64,000 nucleotides of DNA from Williamsia serinedens (GTDB lineage: Bacteria; Actinomycetota; Actinomycetes; Mycobacteriales; Mycobacteriaceae): the NCBI RefSeq assembly GCF_024171725.1, contig NZ_JAMTCG010000003.1, positions 186,001 through 250,000 on the forward strand, written 5' to 3'. Numbering within the stretch: position 1 is the first letter of the stretch; each line of letters opens with the position of its first letter. Below are positions 55,231 to 64,000 of the stretch, one piece after another. Made by a program: the position numbers and the translations under genes. Under the pieces are notes generated by a model that was not told where the DNA came from, searched no databases, and was given only the letters and a program-made list of their open reading frames with translations.

Positions 55231-57063
55231 TCAGCCCCACTCCTCCGCCAACTCCAGCCACTGCGCCTCGGCGTCGTCCTTCTCGGCGACGACGCCCGAC
55301 AGTTCCGCGTCGAGTTCGACGACGCGAGCAGCGTCGGTCGCGGCCTCGGCGAGCTGCGTGTGCAGCTGTTTCTCCCGCTCGTCGAGCTTCGCGATCTGAC
55401 GTTCGAGGCGCTTCATCGTCTTCTGCGCGTCGCGTTCCGCCGCGGCATCGCCTGCTCGCGCGGCCGCGGGACGACCGCTGCCCGCGCGGCTGGCGCTGGA
55501 CTCCCCCGTCGACTCGGCCTCGTGCATCGCCGCACGGCGCTGCAGGTACTGCTCGATGCCGCCCGGCAGGTTGGTCAGCTTCCCGTCACCGAACAGCGCC
55601 CAGGTGCTGTCGCAGATGCGCTCGATCAGATACCGGTCGTGGCTGATGACCACGAGCGTGCCCGCCCAGCCGTCGAGGATGTCCTCGAGCTGTTGCAGCG
55701 TGTCGATGTCGAGGTCGTTGGTGGGCTCGTCGAGCAGGAGCACGTTGGGCTGACCCATCAGGACCCGCGTCAGCTGCAGCCGGCGACGCTCGCCACCCGA
55801 CAGGTCACCGACCGGTGTGCGCTGCCGGGCGGGCGAGAACCCGAGCCGCTCGGCGAGCTGACCGGCGGAGATCTCCTTCTCCGCCGACGTCCCGGCACCG
55901 ATCACGATGCGGGTCGCGACCTCCTGCACGGCCTCGAGGACGCGGATGTCGGTGGGCAGGTCGTCGAGTTCCTGGCGCAGCCATCCGATGGAGACCGTGG
56001 TCCCCTCGATCCGCCGGCCCGGCGCGACGGAGGTCTCCCCGCCCAGCGCACGCAGCAGCGTCGTCTTCCCGGAGCCGTTGACCCCGACCAGACCGATGCG
56101 TTCACCCGGGGCGAGACGCCACGTCAGGTCGTCGACGAGGACCTGACCGTCGGGGGTGGTCAGGCGCGCGTCCTCGAGTTCGACGACGACGCGGCCGAGA
56201 CGCCGCTTGGCGAAGCTCGACAGCGCGACCGAGTCCCGCGGCGGCGGGACGTCGGCGATGAGCTTCTCCGCGGCCTCGATGCGGTACTTGGGTTTCGACG
56301 TCCGCGCCGGCGGCCCGCGTCGCAGCCACGCCAGTTCCTTGCGGGCGAGGTTGCGGCGGCGTTCCTCGGCGGCGTCGGCGAGGCGCGCCCGTTCGGCGCG
56401 GGCGAAGATCCAGTCGTTGTAGCCGCCCTCGTACTCCGCGACCGAACCGTGCGCGACCTCCCACGTCCGGGTCGCGACGGTGTCGAGGAACCAGCGGTCG
56501 TGGGTGACGACCACCAGCGAGCACCGACGGATGACGACGTGGTCGGCGAGCCACTGCACCCCCTCGACGTCGAGGTGGTTCGTCGGCTCGTCCAGGATCA
56601 GCAGGTCGAGGTCCTGCACGAGCGCGGCGGCCAGCGCCACGCGACGTCGCTGACCACCCGACAGCGACGTCACCGGCCGGTCCAGCGGCGACGACCCCCC
56701 GTCGGGCACGTCGAGGCGGTCGATGCCGATGCCGGCGAGCACCGATCGGATGCGCGGGTCCGACGCCCACTCGTGCGTCGCGACGCCGAGCGGACCGAGG
56801 ACGACGTCGCCGACGGTCGCGCCCGGCGGCAGCTCACCGCGCTGGGTCACGACGGCCATCCGCAGGCCGCCCTGGTGGGAGACGCGGCCGGCGTCGGGTT
56901 CGGTGATGCCTGCGAGGATCTCGAGCAGTGTGGTCTTGCCGCCACCGTTGAGGCCGACCACCCCGATCCGCTGGTTCTCCTGAACACCGAGACTGACCGA
57001 CTCGAGCAGGGGCGTGATGCCGAAGCTCTTGCTGATCTTCTCGGCGTTGACGAGGTTGCTCAT
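55231..57063 (-). CDS. ABC-F ATPase (ribosome-associated, Uup/EttA type)
   Basis: 610 residues, two ABC domains without membrane helices. Walker A: GLNGGGKT (37-44) and GVNGSGKT (about 330); signatures LSGGQRRR and LSGGERRR; Walker [13 protein letters not shown] and [11 protein letters not shown]. The interdomain linker is Arg/Lys-rich, and the C-terminus has a coiled-coil arm ([18 protein letters not shown]). ABC-F proteins act at the ribosomal E site or in antibiotic resistance. Overlaps ispE by 4 bases, as in the Rv1011-Rv1012-like region. Confidence 0.93.
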   Translation of the reverse strand: MSNLVNAEKISKSFGITPLLESVSLGVQENQRIGVVGLNGGGKTTLLEILAGITEPDAGRVSHQGGLRMAVVTQRGELPPGATVGDVVLGPLGVATHEWASDPRIRSVLAGIGIDRLDVPDGGSSPLDRPVTSLSGGQRRRVALAAALVQDLDLLILDEPTNHLDVEGVQWLADHVVIRRCSLVVVTHDRWFLDTVATRTWEVAHGSVAEYEGGYNDWIFARAERARLADAAEERRRNLARKELAWLRRGPPARTSKPKYRIEAAEKLIADVPPPRDSVALSSFAKRRLGRVVVELEDARLTTPDGQVLVDDLTWRLAPGERIGLVGVNGSGKTTLLRALGGETSVAPGRRIEGTTVSIGWLRQELDDLPTDIRVLEAVQEVATRIVIGAGTSAEKEISAGQLAERLGFSPARQRTPVGDLSGGERRRLQLTRVLMGQPNVLLLDEPTNDLDIDTLQQLEDILDGWAGTLVVISHDRYLIERICDSTWALFGDGKLTNLPGGIEQYLQRRAAMHEAESTGESSASRAGSGRPAAARAGDAAAERDAQKTMKRLERQIAKLDEREKQLHTQLAEAATDAARVVELDAELSGVVAEKDDAEAQWLELAEEWG

Positions 57064-58040
57064 CGCTGCGCTCCGGTCTTCTCGTCGTCGACGACGCGGG
57101 CACCGGCGACCGGTCCCGTCGCCGTGCGGACGGCACGGGCGACCCCCGCGCCGGACAGTTCGGCGGCCACCCGGACGGCGTGCTCGTCGTCGGCGCAGAG
57201 GAACACGCACGTCGGACCGGACCCGGACACGATGCCCGCCAGGGCACCTGCCTCGACACCGGCGCGCAGCGTGCGCCGCAACGCCGGTCGCATGCTCAGC
57301 GCGGCGGGCTGGAGGTCGTTGACGAGCGCCTCGGCGAGCCGTTTCGGGTCCCCCGCGGCGAGGGCGGTCAGCACGGCGTCGGGGGCGCCGGCCCGACGCA
57401 GCGGCTCGGCGCGCTCCGCGGCGCGCAGGGTGTCGAGCTCGCGGTAGACCTCCGGGGTGCTCAGTTCGCCCGCGGCGACGGCGATCACCCAGTGGAAAGC
57501 GCCGCGGGAGAGCACCCGCGTGAGGCTCTCGCCGCGGCCGGTGCCGAGCGCGGTGCCGCCCTGGACGGAGAACGGGACGTCGCTGCCGAGCCCGGCGGCG
57601 ATGGTCGCGAGTTCCTCGCGTTCGAGATCGAGACGCCACAGCCGGTTCAGCCCGACGAGCACCGCGGCGGCGTCGGCGCTTCCGCCGGCCATGCCCCCGG
57701 CGACGGGGATGCCCTTGGCGATGTCGACGCTCACCTCACCGTGGCTCTCGCCGACGTGGTCGCGGACCGCGTCGACGGCCTTCCACGCGAGATTGCCGCC
57801 GTCGAGGGGGACCGACGCCAGCGCGCGGTCAGCGGCGCCGCCCGGCCCGGTCACGGTGATGCTGCGGGTGTCGGACGGGCTCAGGCGCACACGGTCGGTG
57901 AGGGAGACGGCCTGGAAGACGGTCTCGAGTTCGTGGTAGCCGTCGGGGCGCAGGTCACCGACACCGAGATGCAGGTTGATCTTCGCGGGCGCCCGGACGA
58001 CGACGGGCGAGGGGACGACGGACAGCACGTCATCCCACAC
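57060..58040 (-). CDS. ispE: 4-diphosphocytidyl-2-C-methyl-D-erythritol kinase
   Basis: 326 residues. GHMP kinase: [26 protein letters not shown]-type opening (quoted here as [12 protein letters not shown]), ATP loop [15 protein letters not shown], and the C-terminal [14 protein letters not shown]. Phosphorylates CDP-ME in the MEP isoprenoid pathway. GTG 58040 overlaps the rsmA stop by 11 bases; GTG 58028 is an equally possible start. The order rpfB-rsmA-ispE is conserved in mycobacteria. Confidence 0.95.
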   Translation of the reverse strand: MWDDVLSVVPSPVVVRAPAKINLHLGVGDLRPDGYHELETVFQAVSLTDRVRLSPSDTRSITVTGPGGAADRALASVPLDGGNLAWKAVDAVRDHVGESHGEVSVDIAKGIPVAGGMAGGSADAAAVLVGLNRLWRLDLEREELATIAAGLGSDVPFSVQGGTALGTGRGESLTRVLSRGAFHWVIAVAAGELSTPEVYRELDTLRAAERAEPLRRAGAPDAVLTALAAGDPKRLAEALVNDLQPAALSMRPALRRTLRAGVEAGALAGIVSGSGPTCVFLCADDEHAVRVAAELSGAGVARAVRTATGPVAGARVVDDEKTGAQR

Positions 58041-58869
58041 TAGTGAGCGCGAGCCGGACGAAGTCGGCCACGTCGAGGCGCTCGCCGCGCAACGTCGGGT
58101 CGATCCCCGCCGCCCGCAGGCGGTCCTCGGCTGCCGACGGCGATCCGGCCCACCCGGCGAGCGCCGCCCGCAGGGTCTTGCGCCGCTGCGCGAACGCGGC
58201 GTCGACGACGGCCCACACCGCGCGTCGGGTGGCCTCGTCGGTGGGCCACGGCATCGCGCGACGGTCGATGCGGACCAGACCCGACTCCACCTTCGGGACG
58301 GGCCAGAAGACGCCGGCGCCGACGGTGCCGGCGCGTCGGACGTCGCCGAAGAAGCGTGCCTTCACACTCGGGACGCCGTAGGTCTTGCTGCCCGGCCCCG
58401 CGGCGAGGCGCTCGGCCACCTCCAGCTGGACCATCACCAGGGCGGTCCGGATGCCCGGGCACTGCGACATCAGGTGCAGCAGCACGGGTACCGCGACGTT
58501 GTAGGGCAGGTTCGCGACGAGTGCGGTCACGTCACCGACGTCCGCCGCCGTGACGTCGAGGGCGTCGGAACGGACCACCCTCAACGACGACGCCTGCGCG
58601 GGCGCCAGTTCGGCGACGGTGCGGGGGAGCGCCTCGGCGAGGACCGGGTCGATCTCGACCGCGGTCACGCGACCGGCGGCCCCGAGGAGCGCGAGGGTCA
58701 ACGACCCCAGGCCGGGACCCACCTCGAGGGCGTGGTCGTCGGCGGTGACGCCGGCCTCGGCGACGATACGTCGGACGGTGTTGGCGTCGTGGACGAAGTT
58801 CTGACCCAGCGTCTTCGTCGGTCGGACGCCGAGTTCCTCGGCGAGCTCACGGATCCGGACGGGACCCAA
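58030..58869 (-). CDS. rsmA: 16S rRNA (adenine-1518/1519-N6) dimethyltransferase
   Basis: 279 residues. LGQNFVHD (RsmA/KsgA signature), SAM loop [10 protein letters not shown], catalytic motif NLPYNVAVP, and the C-terminal [12 protein letters not shown]. Dimethylates two adenines in 16S rRNA helix 45 during 30S assembly. The start is TTG 58869; no ATG or GTG exists between it and the upstream in-frame stop, and the homologous M. tuberculosis protein begins with a comparable LLG segment. Lies 62 bases downstream of rpfB. Confidence 0.95.
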   Translation of the reverse strand: MGPVRIRELAEELGVRPTKTLGQNFVHDANTVRRIVAEAGVTADDHALEVGPGLGSLTLALLGAAGRVTAVEIDPVLAEALPRTVAELAPAQASSLRVVRSDALDVTAADVGDVTALVANLPYNVAVPVLLHLMSQCPGIRTALVMVQLEVAERLAAGPGSKTYGVPSVKARFFGDVRRAGTVGAGVFWPVPKVESGLVRIDRRAMPWPTDEATRRAVWAVVDAAFAQRRKTLRAALAGWAGSPSAAEDRLRAAGIDPTLRGERLDVADFVRLALTSVG

Positions 58870-58930
58870 CAGGGAGGGCCCGGCAGACCCCGACGGGTCG
58901 GTCAGCGCAGACCCCCGCCGGAGGCGGGAA

Positions 58931-60140
<1,210 letters not shown>

Positions 60141-60171
60141 ACGAGGCCTGTCGTCGGGCGCAAAGTCGTCG

Positions 60172-61014
60172 TCAGGCCGCGGGCAGCCGCACCCGGTAGG
60201 CGCGCTCGGCGTTGGCGGTCACCTGACGGGCCAGGTCGTCGGCGTCGTCGTCCCGGACCTGCGCCAACGCCCGCACGGTGTAGGGGAGGCAGTAGGACTG
60301 GTTCGGGTGTCCGCGGAACGGGTGCGGTGTGAGGAACGGCGCATCGGTCTCGACGAGGAGCAGCTCCGGCGGGACCACCCGCGCGGCGTCCTGCAGAGCG
60401 GCGGCGTTGGTGAAGCTGACGGTGCCGGAGAACGACAGCAGGTACCCGCGCTCGACGCACTCCCGCGCGATCGCCTCGTCCTCGGAGAAGCAGTGCATGA
60501 TCACCGTCTCCGGCGACCCCGCGTCGTCGAGGACGTCGAGCACGTCGCGACCGGCGTCGCGGTTGTGGATCATCAGCGGCTTGCCGACCTCTTTCGCGAG
60601 CGCGATGTGCCACCGGAACGACTCGATCTGTACCTCGCGCGGGGCGCAGTCGTCGGAGCGCTGCAGCCAGTACCAGTCGAGGCCGGTCTCCCCGACCGCG
60701 ACGACCCGCGGGTGCTGCGCCATCATGCGCAGTTCCTCGGCGGTCTCGTCGGTGAGATCACCGGCGTGGGTCGGGTGCAGGGCGGTCGCAGCCCAGGCGC
60801 GGTCGTCCCATTCCGCGGCGGCCACGGCCCAGCGGGCGTCCACCATGTCGTCGGCGACGGTCACCACTCCCCCGACCCCGACGGAGGCGGCGTGGTCGAG
60901 GATCGCCCGGACCGCCTGTGCGTCGCGGCCGCCGCACGCCGCGAGGTGCGTGTGGGCGTCGATGAGCGGCGCGAGCGGGTCGGGGTCCGGAGGTGGCGGT
61001 TTGCGGGGACTCAC
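60172..61014 (-). CDS. tatD: TatD-family DNase
   Basis: 280 residues, TIM-barrel metal hydrolase. Metal ligands in IDAHTHLAA (His21, His23), VGETGLDWYW (Glu), LMIHNRDAG (His), HCFSEDE (His) and the late ETDAPFL (Asp). Members are 3'-5' exonucleases or deacylases. GTG 61014 overlaps the stop of the PhzF gene. In M. tuberculosis tatD also directly precedes rpfB. Confidence 0.94.
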   Translation of the reverse strand: MSPRKPPPPDPDPLAPLIDAHTHLAACGGRDAQAVRAILDHAASVGVGGVVTVADDMVDARWAVAAAEWDDRAWAATALHPTHAGDLTDETAEELRMMAQHPRVVAVGETGLDWYWLQRSDDCAPREVQIESFRWHIALAKEVGKPLMIHNRDAGRDVLDVLDDAGSPETVIMHCFSEDEAIARECVERGYLLSFSGTVSFTNAAALQDAARVVPPELLLVETDAPFLTPHPFRGHPNQSYCLPYTVRALAQVRDDDADDLARQVTANAERAYRVRLPAA

Positions 61015-61856
61015 AGGTCCACCGTGCCCGAGATGGTCGTCGTCGAGGCGCCACCCACCCAGATGTGCGTCCCGTCGTCGTCGACGTGGACCCGTCCCGC
61101 CCGGCCGAGCGCGGTCCCCTGCGCGGCGATGTACTGCGCGGGCACCTCACCGGTCGACCGCAGCCAGACGGCGAACCCGGCGTTGAGACTGCCGGTCACC
61201 GGGTCCTCGGGGACGCCGTCGCCGGGGGCGAACGCGCGCACCTCGTAGTCGACGCCGTCCGGACCGTCGCGGTGCGCCCCGATCAGCCCGACCTCACGGT
61301 CGCCGAGCGCGGCGAGGTCGGGGCGGACGTCGAGGACGCGCTGCGCCGAAGTCAGCATCAGGCCGATCCATCCGGGTCCGTTGTCGACCCAGTTGCTCGC
61401 GACGACGTCGGACGGGGTGAGACCGAGTGCGTCGCGGATCTCGGCGAGCACGGCGTCGTCGACGGGACCGGACCGACGCAGCGGGGGTGCCGCGAACGCG
61501 AGGCGGTCGCCGTCGCGGCGGATCGTCACCAGCCCGATGCCACATTCCTGGACGATCGTGTCGCCGGCGGGCATCCCGCCGGAGCCCAGCCAGGCATGCG
61601 CCGACCCGAGCGTCGGGTGTCCCGCGAAAGGCAGCTCGCCGCCCGGGGTGAAGATGCGCAGGCGGTAGTCGGCGGCCGAATCCGTCGGTGGCAGCACGAA
61701 CGTCGTCTCCGACAGGTTCGTCCAGCGCGCGAACGCCGCCATGGTGTCGTCGTCGAGCCCGGCGCCGTCGAGCACGACGGCGACGGGGTTGCCGGAGAGC
61801 GGACCCGAGACGAAGACGTCGACCTGGGCGAAGGGACGGCCGGTGGGGGTGGTCAC
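61011..61856 (-). CDS. PhzF-family isomerase/epimerase
   Basis: 281 residues. Two-lobed diaminopimelate-epimerase-like fold. The PhzF catalytic Glu is Glu50 in NLSETTFVLP; GELPFAGHPTLGSAHAW and ENPVTGS-like EDPVTGSLNAGFA are the two anion-binding loops. Reaction unknown outside phenazine biosynthesis; most genomic copies have no assigned substrate. Overlaps tatD by 4 bases, so it is probably co-transcribed upstream of it. Confidence 0.92.
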   Translation of the reverse strand: MTTPTGRPFAQVDVFVSGPLSGNPVAVVLDGAGLDDDTMAAFARWTNLSETTFVLPPTDSAADYRLRIFTPGGELPFAGHPTLGSAHAWLGSGGMPAGDTIVQECGIGLVTIRRDGDRLAFAAPPLRRSGPVDDAVLAEIRDALGLTPSDVVASNWVDNGPGWIGLMLTSAQRVLDVRPDLAALGDREVGLIGAHRDGPDGVDYEVRAFAPGDGVPEDPVTGSLNAGFAVWLRSTGEVPAQYIAAQGTALGRAGRVHVDDDGTHIWVGGASTTTISGTVDL

Positions 61857-61926
61857 CGGGTCATGGTGTCAGGTGGTGTCCGCCGCGCGCGACGGCGTTT
61901 CGTCGGCGGGCGTAGCGTCCGAGACG

Positions 61927-62406
61927 ATGCGCAGAGACCTCCCCGCCGGACCCGTGTCGGTGGACCCCGTCGCCGACGACGACGCCGATCTCGCGGACCT
62001 GTTGCGCCGCACGGTCGCCGAGCTCACCCGTCGGTATCCCGACTACCACCCCGAGCCGTACGTGGGCGACGCCGAGTACTTCGTCGCCCGACTCGACGGA
62101 CGTCCGGTCGGCTGCATCGCCCTCGTCGTCCACGACGACCTGCCCGGCGTCGGCGAGGTGAAACGGTTGTACGTCGACGACTCCGCCCGGCGGGCCGGCG
62201 TGGCGCAGGCGTTGATGTCAGGGCTCGAGGCCCGCGCGCGCGAGCGGGGGCTGACCAGGATCGTCCTGGAGACGGGGAATCGGCAGCCCGAGGCGGTCGC
62301 GCTGTACGGACGCCTGGGCTACGTCGTCGTCGACCCGTACCACCCCCAGGGATGGAACGAGGTCAGCATCTTCATGGCCCGAGGCCTGGCGCCGCCCGAA
62401 GAGTGA
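61927..62406 (+). CDS. GNAT N-acetyltransferase
   Basis: 159 residues. VDPVADDDADLADLLRRTV start, the GEVKRLYVDDSARRAGVAQAL acetyl-CoA loop (shown as ARRAGVAQAL) and a C-terminal LYGRLGYVVVDPY. Protein or small-molecule target unknown. 70 bases from the divergent PhzF gene; the TetR gene follows 16 bases after it. Confidence 0.85.
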   Translation: MRRDLPAGPVSVDPVADDDADLADLLRRTVAELTRRYPDYHPEPYVGDAEYFVARLDGRPVGCIALVVHDDLPGVGEVKRLYVDDSARRAGVAQALMSGLEARARERGLTRIVLETGNRQPEAVALYGRLGYVVVDPYHPQGWNEVSIFMARGLAPPEE

Positions 62407-62422
62407 GTGTACGGTCACTCAC
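62403..62422. promoter_or_regulatory. TetR operator candidate 1 (overlaps TetR start)
   Basis: GTGAGTG (62403-62409) and CACTCAC (62416-62422) form a perfect 7-bp inverted repeat with a 6-base spacer directly before ATG 62423. The half-site GAGTG recurs in the second operator at 63017-63037. Confidence 0.65.
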
Positions 62423-62986
62423 ATGGCCGCGACGCGCACGCTCTCGACCGCCGAGGAACGCTCCGACGCGCTCGTGCGCGCGGCGGTCCGCGTCTTCGCC
62501 GGCGCCGGATTCCACGCGACACCGACCACCGCGGTCGCGGCCGAGGCCGGCATCTCGACCGCCTACGCGTTCAAGCTGTTCCCCACCAAGGTCGACCTGT
62601 TCGTCGCCGCCGTCGACGCCTGCTACGACCGGATCGTCGACACCCTGCGCGGCGCAGTGGGTCCCGACGTGCGCGGACGCGCCGCGCTGGACGCCATGGG
62701 CAGCGCATACGCCGCCCTGATCGCCGACCGCACCCTGCTGATGCTGCAGGTCCACGCCCTCGCGGCCACGTCGGAACCTCGGATCCGCGATGCCGTGCGC
62801 CGGGGCGTCGCCCGGACGGTGGAGGTCGCGCAGGACCTGACCGGCGCGCCGGCGCAGGAGATCCAGGACTTCCTCGCCGTCGGCCAGCTGTGCCACCTGC
62901 TGACCGCGATCGACGCCTTCGCCCTCGACGACGAATGGGCCACCACGGTCACCGAGGGCATCGAGCACCTGCCGACCCACCCCTGA
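62423..62986 (+). CDS. TetR-family regulator
   Basis: 187 residues. HTH at about 32-53 (TPTTAVAAEAGISTAYAFKLFP), Pro/Gly end of the recognition helix as in AcrR-like regulators, then a helical effector domain (HALAATSEPRIRDAVRRGV, AQEIQDFLAVGQLCHLL). Inverted repeats with the same half-site lie at its own start and before the downstream epimerase gene, so autoregulation plus control of that gene is likely. Confidence 0.87.
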   Translation: MAATRTLSTAEERSDALVRAAVRVFAGAGFHATPTTAVAAEAGISTAYAFKLFPTKVDLFVAAVDACYDRIVDTLRGAVGPDVRGRAALDAMGSAYAALIADRTLLMLQVHALAATSEPRIRDAVRRGVARTVEVAQDLTGAPAQEIQDFLAVGQLCHLLTAIDAFALDDEWATTVTEGIEHLPTHP

Positions 62987-62989
62987 TCC

Positions 62990-63010
62990 CCCACCACCGC
63001 CGGTGGTGGG
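62990..63010 (+). terminator. Hairpin after the TetR gene
   Basis: CCCACCACC (62990-62998) pairs with GGTGGTGGG (63002-63010) around GCC, four bases after the TetR stop. No T-tract. Confidence 0.7.
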
Positions 63011-63016
63011 CCCATC

Positions 63017-63037
63017 GATCACTCGTAGTGAGTGATC
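63017..63037. promoter_or_regulatory. TetR operator candidate 2, upstream of the epimerase gene
   Basis: GATCACTC (63017-63024) and GAGTGATC (63030-63037) are a perfect inverted repeat with a 5-base spacer, 20 bases before the epimerase start. It shares the CACTC/GAGTG half-site with operator 1, so the adjacent TetR protein probably binds both. Confidence 0.65.
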
Positions 63038-63056
63038 AGTCACTGAAAGGTTCGCC

Positions 63057-64000
63057 ATGACCACCACACCGCTGCACGTCGTCCTCGGAGCCGGTCCCGC
63101 CGGCACGGCCGTCGTCGCCGAACTCCGTCGACGGGGGCTGCGCACGCGCCATGTGTCCCGATCGACGATCGACGGCGTCGACCCCGCGGTCGAGACCGTC
63201 GTCGCGGACGTCTCCGACCCCGAGTCCGCGGTCGCGGCGACCGCCGGGGCGTCGGTGATCTACCACGCGGTCAACGTGCCCTACCACCGCCAGGTGGCGG
63301 AGATGCCCGTCATCGCCGACGCGGTCGTCGGCGCGGCCGCCCACCACGACGCCACCCTCGTCGTCCTCGACACCCTGTACCCCTACGGCACCGCCGACGG
63401 CGACCACATCACCGAGGACACCCCGTTCGCCGCGACGTCGCAGAAGGGTCGGATGCGGGCCGACCTCGACCGTCGGTACCTGGCCGAGCACGCGCGCGGC
63501 CGGATCCGCGTGAGCCTGGGACGCTCCGCCGATTTCTTCGGCCCCGGCGTCTGGTCGTCGACCCTGGGCGCCGGGTTCTTCCCGCAGGCGATCGCCGGGG
63601 AGCCCGTGGTGGCGTTCGGCGACATCGAACTGCCGCACTCGTACAGCCACGTCCCCGACGTCGCCGCCGGGCTGGTGACCCTCGGGACCGACGACCGCGC
63701 GCTGGGCCGGGTGTGGCACCTGCCCACCGTCCCCGCGGTGTCCACCGCCGAGATCCATCGCCGGGTCGGCGCGCTGCTCGGGCGTCAGCTCGAGGCGCTG
63801 GTACTCGACGAGCCGACGCCGATCGGCGGGTTCGACGAGCAGTTCATGGCCGAGTACGCGGAGATGTTCTACCAGCACCGGATCCCGCAGAACATGGTGT
63901 CGACGGCCTTCGAGACGACCTTCGGCGTCGCTCCGACGCCGCTCGACCAGGCCCTGTCGACGACCCTGGGGTGGTTCACCGACGCGCTGACGCCGGCCGG
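63057..64000 (+). CDS. NAD-dependent epimerase/dehydratase-family protein (partial, 3' end missing)
   Basis: 314 residues visible, running off the right edge. Rossmann start VVLGAGPAGTAVVAEL with GAGPAG (11-16), the middle region DTLYPYGTADGDHI and SLGRSADFFGPGV typical of extended SDRs. ATG 63057 follows GAAAGG. The protein resembles NAD-dependent epimerases or NmrA-like reductases and is probably controlled by the TetR gene upstream. Active-site Tyr-Lys could not be placed with confidence. Confidence 0.82.
   Translation, partial: MTTTPLHVVLGAGPAGTAVVAELRRRGLRTRHVSRSTIDGVDPAVETVVADVSDPESAVAATAGASVIYHAVNVPYHRQVAEMPVIADAVVGAAAHHDATLVVLDTLYPYGTADGDHITEDTPFAATSQKGRMRADLDRRYLAEHARGRIRVSLGRSADFFGPGVWSSTLGAGFFPQAIAGEPVVAFGDIELPHSYSHVPDVAAGLVTLGTDDRALGRVWHLPTVPAVSTAEIHRRVGALLGRQLEALVLDEPTPIGGFDEQFMAEYAEMFYQHRIPQNMVSTAFETTFGVAPTPLDQALSTTLGWFTDALTPA

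Noticed and set aside
53926-57447. A 1173-codon open frame on the plus strand opposite the crotonase, ABC-F and ispE genes
   Set aside because: Low-complexity Arg/Gly/Asp/Val composition of a shadow frame, no ribosome site, and the opposite strand carries well-conserved genes.

Overview
The window is very G+C-rich chromosomal DNA from an actinobacterium. The gene order on the right-hand two thirds (tatD-rpfB-rsmA-ispE-ABC-F, pth-rplY, prs-glmU-tRNA-Gln, a TetR gene, mfd-mazG, an lpqU-like gene, eno-divIC-DUF501-ppx) is the order known from Mycobacterium tuberculosis Rv1008-Rv1026, read in the opposite direction. Together with the mycobacterial-type DesA3-like desaturase plus reductase pair and many apparently leaderless GTG starts, this points to the Mycobacteriales (Gordonia, Williamsia or a relative). 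The genus is inference. No phage genes, transposases or CRISPR array were seen; most of it reads as a stable chromosomal backbone with local insertions.

Layout. 1-6.5 kb: the start of a Bax-inhibitor-like membrane protein, a SRPBCC-DUF5995 fusion, a tRNA with anticodon UAA, two MFS transporters, a polyketide-cyclase-like protein and a GlxA-type regulator diverging from one of the transporters. 6.6-13 kb: a 3-hydroxyisobutyrate-dehydrogenase-like enzyme, an unusual phased repeat, then a galactose module (SSS symporter with a small two-helix partner, facing a DeoR regulator with galT and galK). 13-19 kb: a membrane protein, a 943-residue SARP/BTAD-NB-ARC regulator, a SIMPL lipoprotein and a secreted trypsin-like protease. 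19-24.8 kb: TetR regulator facing a ferredoxin-type reductase plus fatty-acid desaturase operon, a DHA2 drug exporter and a DUF4395 protein. 24.8-29.2 kb: ppx, DUF501, divIC-like, eno and an lpqU-like transglycosylase. 29.3-32.7 kb: efeUOB iron uptake operon behind two DtxR/IdeR-like boxes. 33-42 kb: mazG, mfd, and a run of small oxidoreductases, acetyltransferase, DOPA-dioxygenase-like enzyme, TetR and SnoaL-like protein. 42-48.6 kb: tRNA-Gln, FabG-like reductase, glmU-prs-arsC-like, truncated haemoglobin, epoxide-hydrolase-like protein, rplY-pth. 48.7-54.2 kb: two tandem FabH paralogues, a DUF559 nuclease-fold gene bracketed by two copies of a 39-nt hairpin, prfC and a lipoprotein. 54.2-64 kb: 3-hydroxyisobutyryl-CoA-hydrolase-like enzyme, ABC-F, ispE, rsmA, rpfB, tatD, PhzF, GNAT, and a TetR gene controlling a NAD-dependent epimerase that runs off the end.

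Functional themes are cell-wall precursor supply (glmU, prs, ispE, rpfB, lpqU-like, divIC), translation and ribosome upkeep (rplY, pth, rsmA, prfC, ABC-F), lipid modification (FabH pair, desaturase), iron import and sugar import. The least ordinary features are the hairpin-bracketed DUF559 gene (50.94-51.82 kb), a tRNA(UAA) with a short variable loop (1.95 kb), a 21-bp-phased repeat (7.67 kb) and SARP-style heptamer repeats (13.7 kb).
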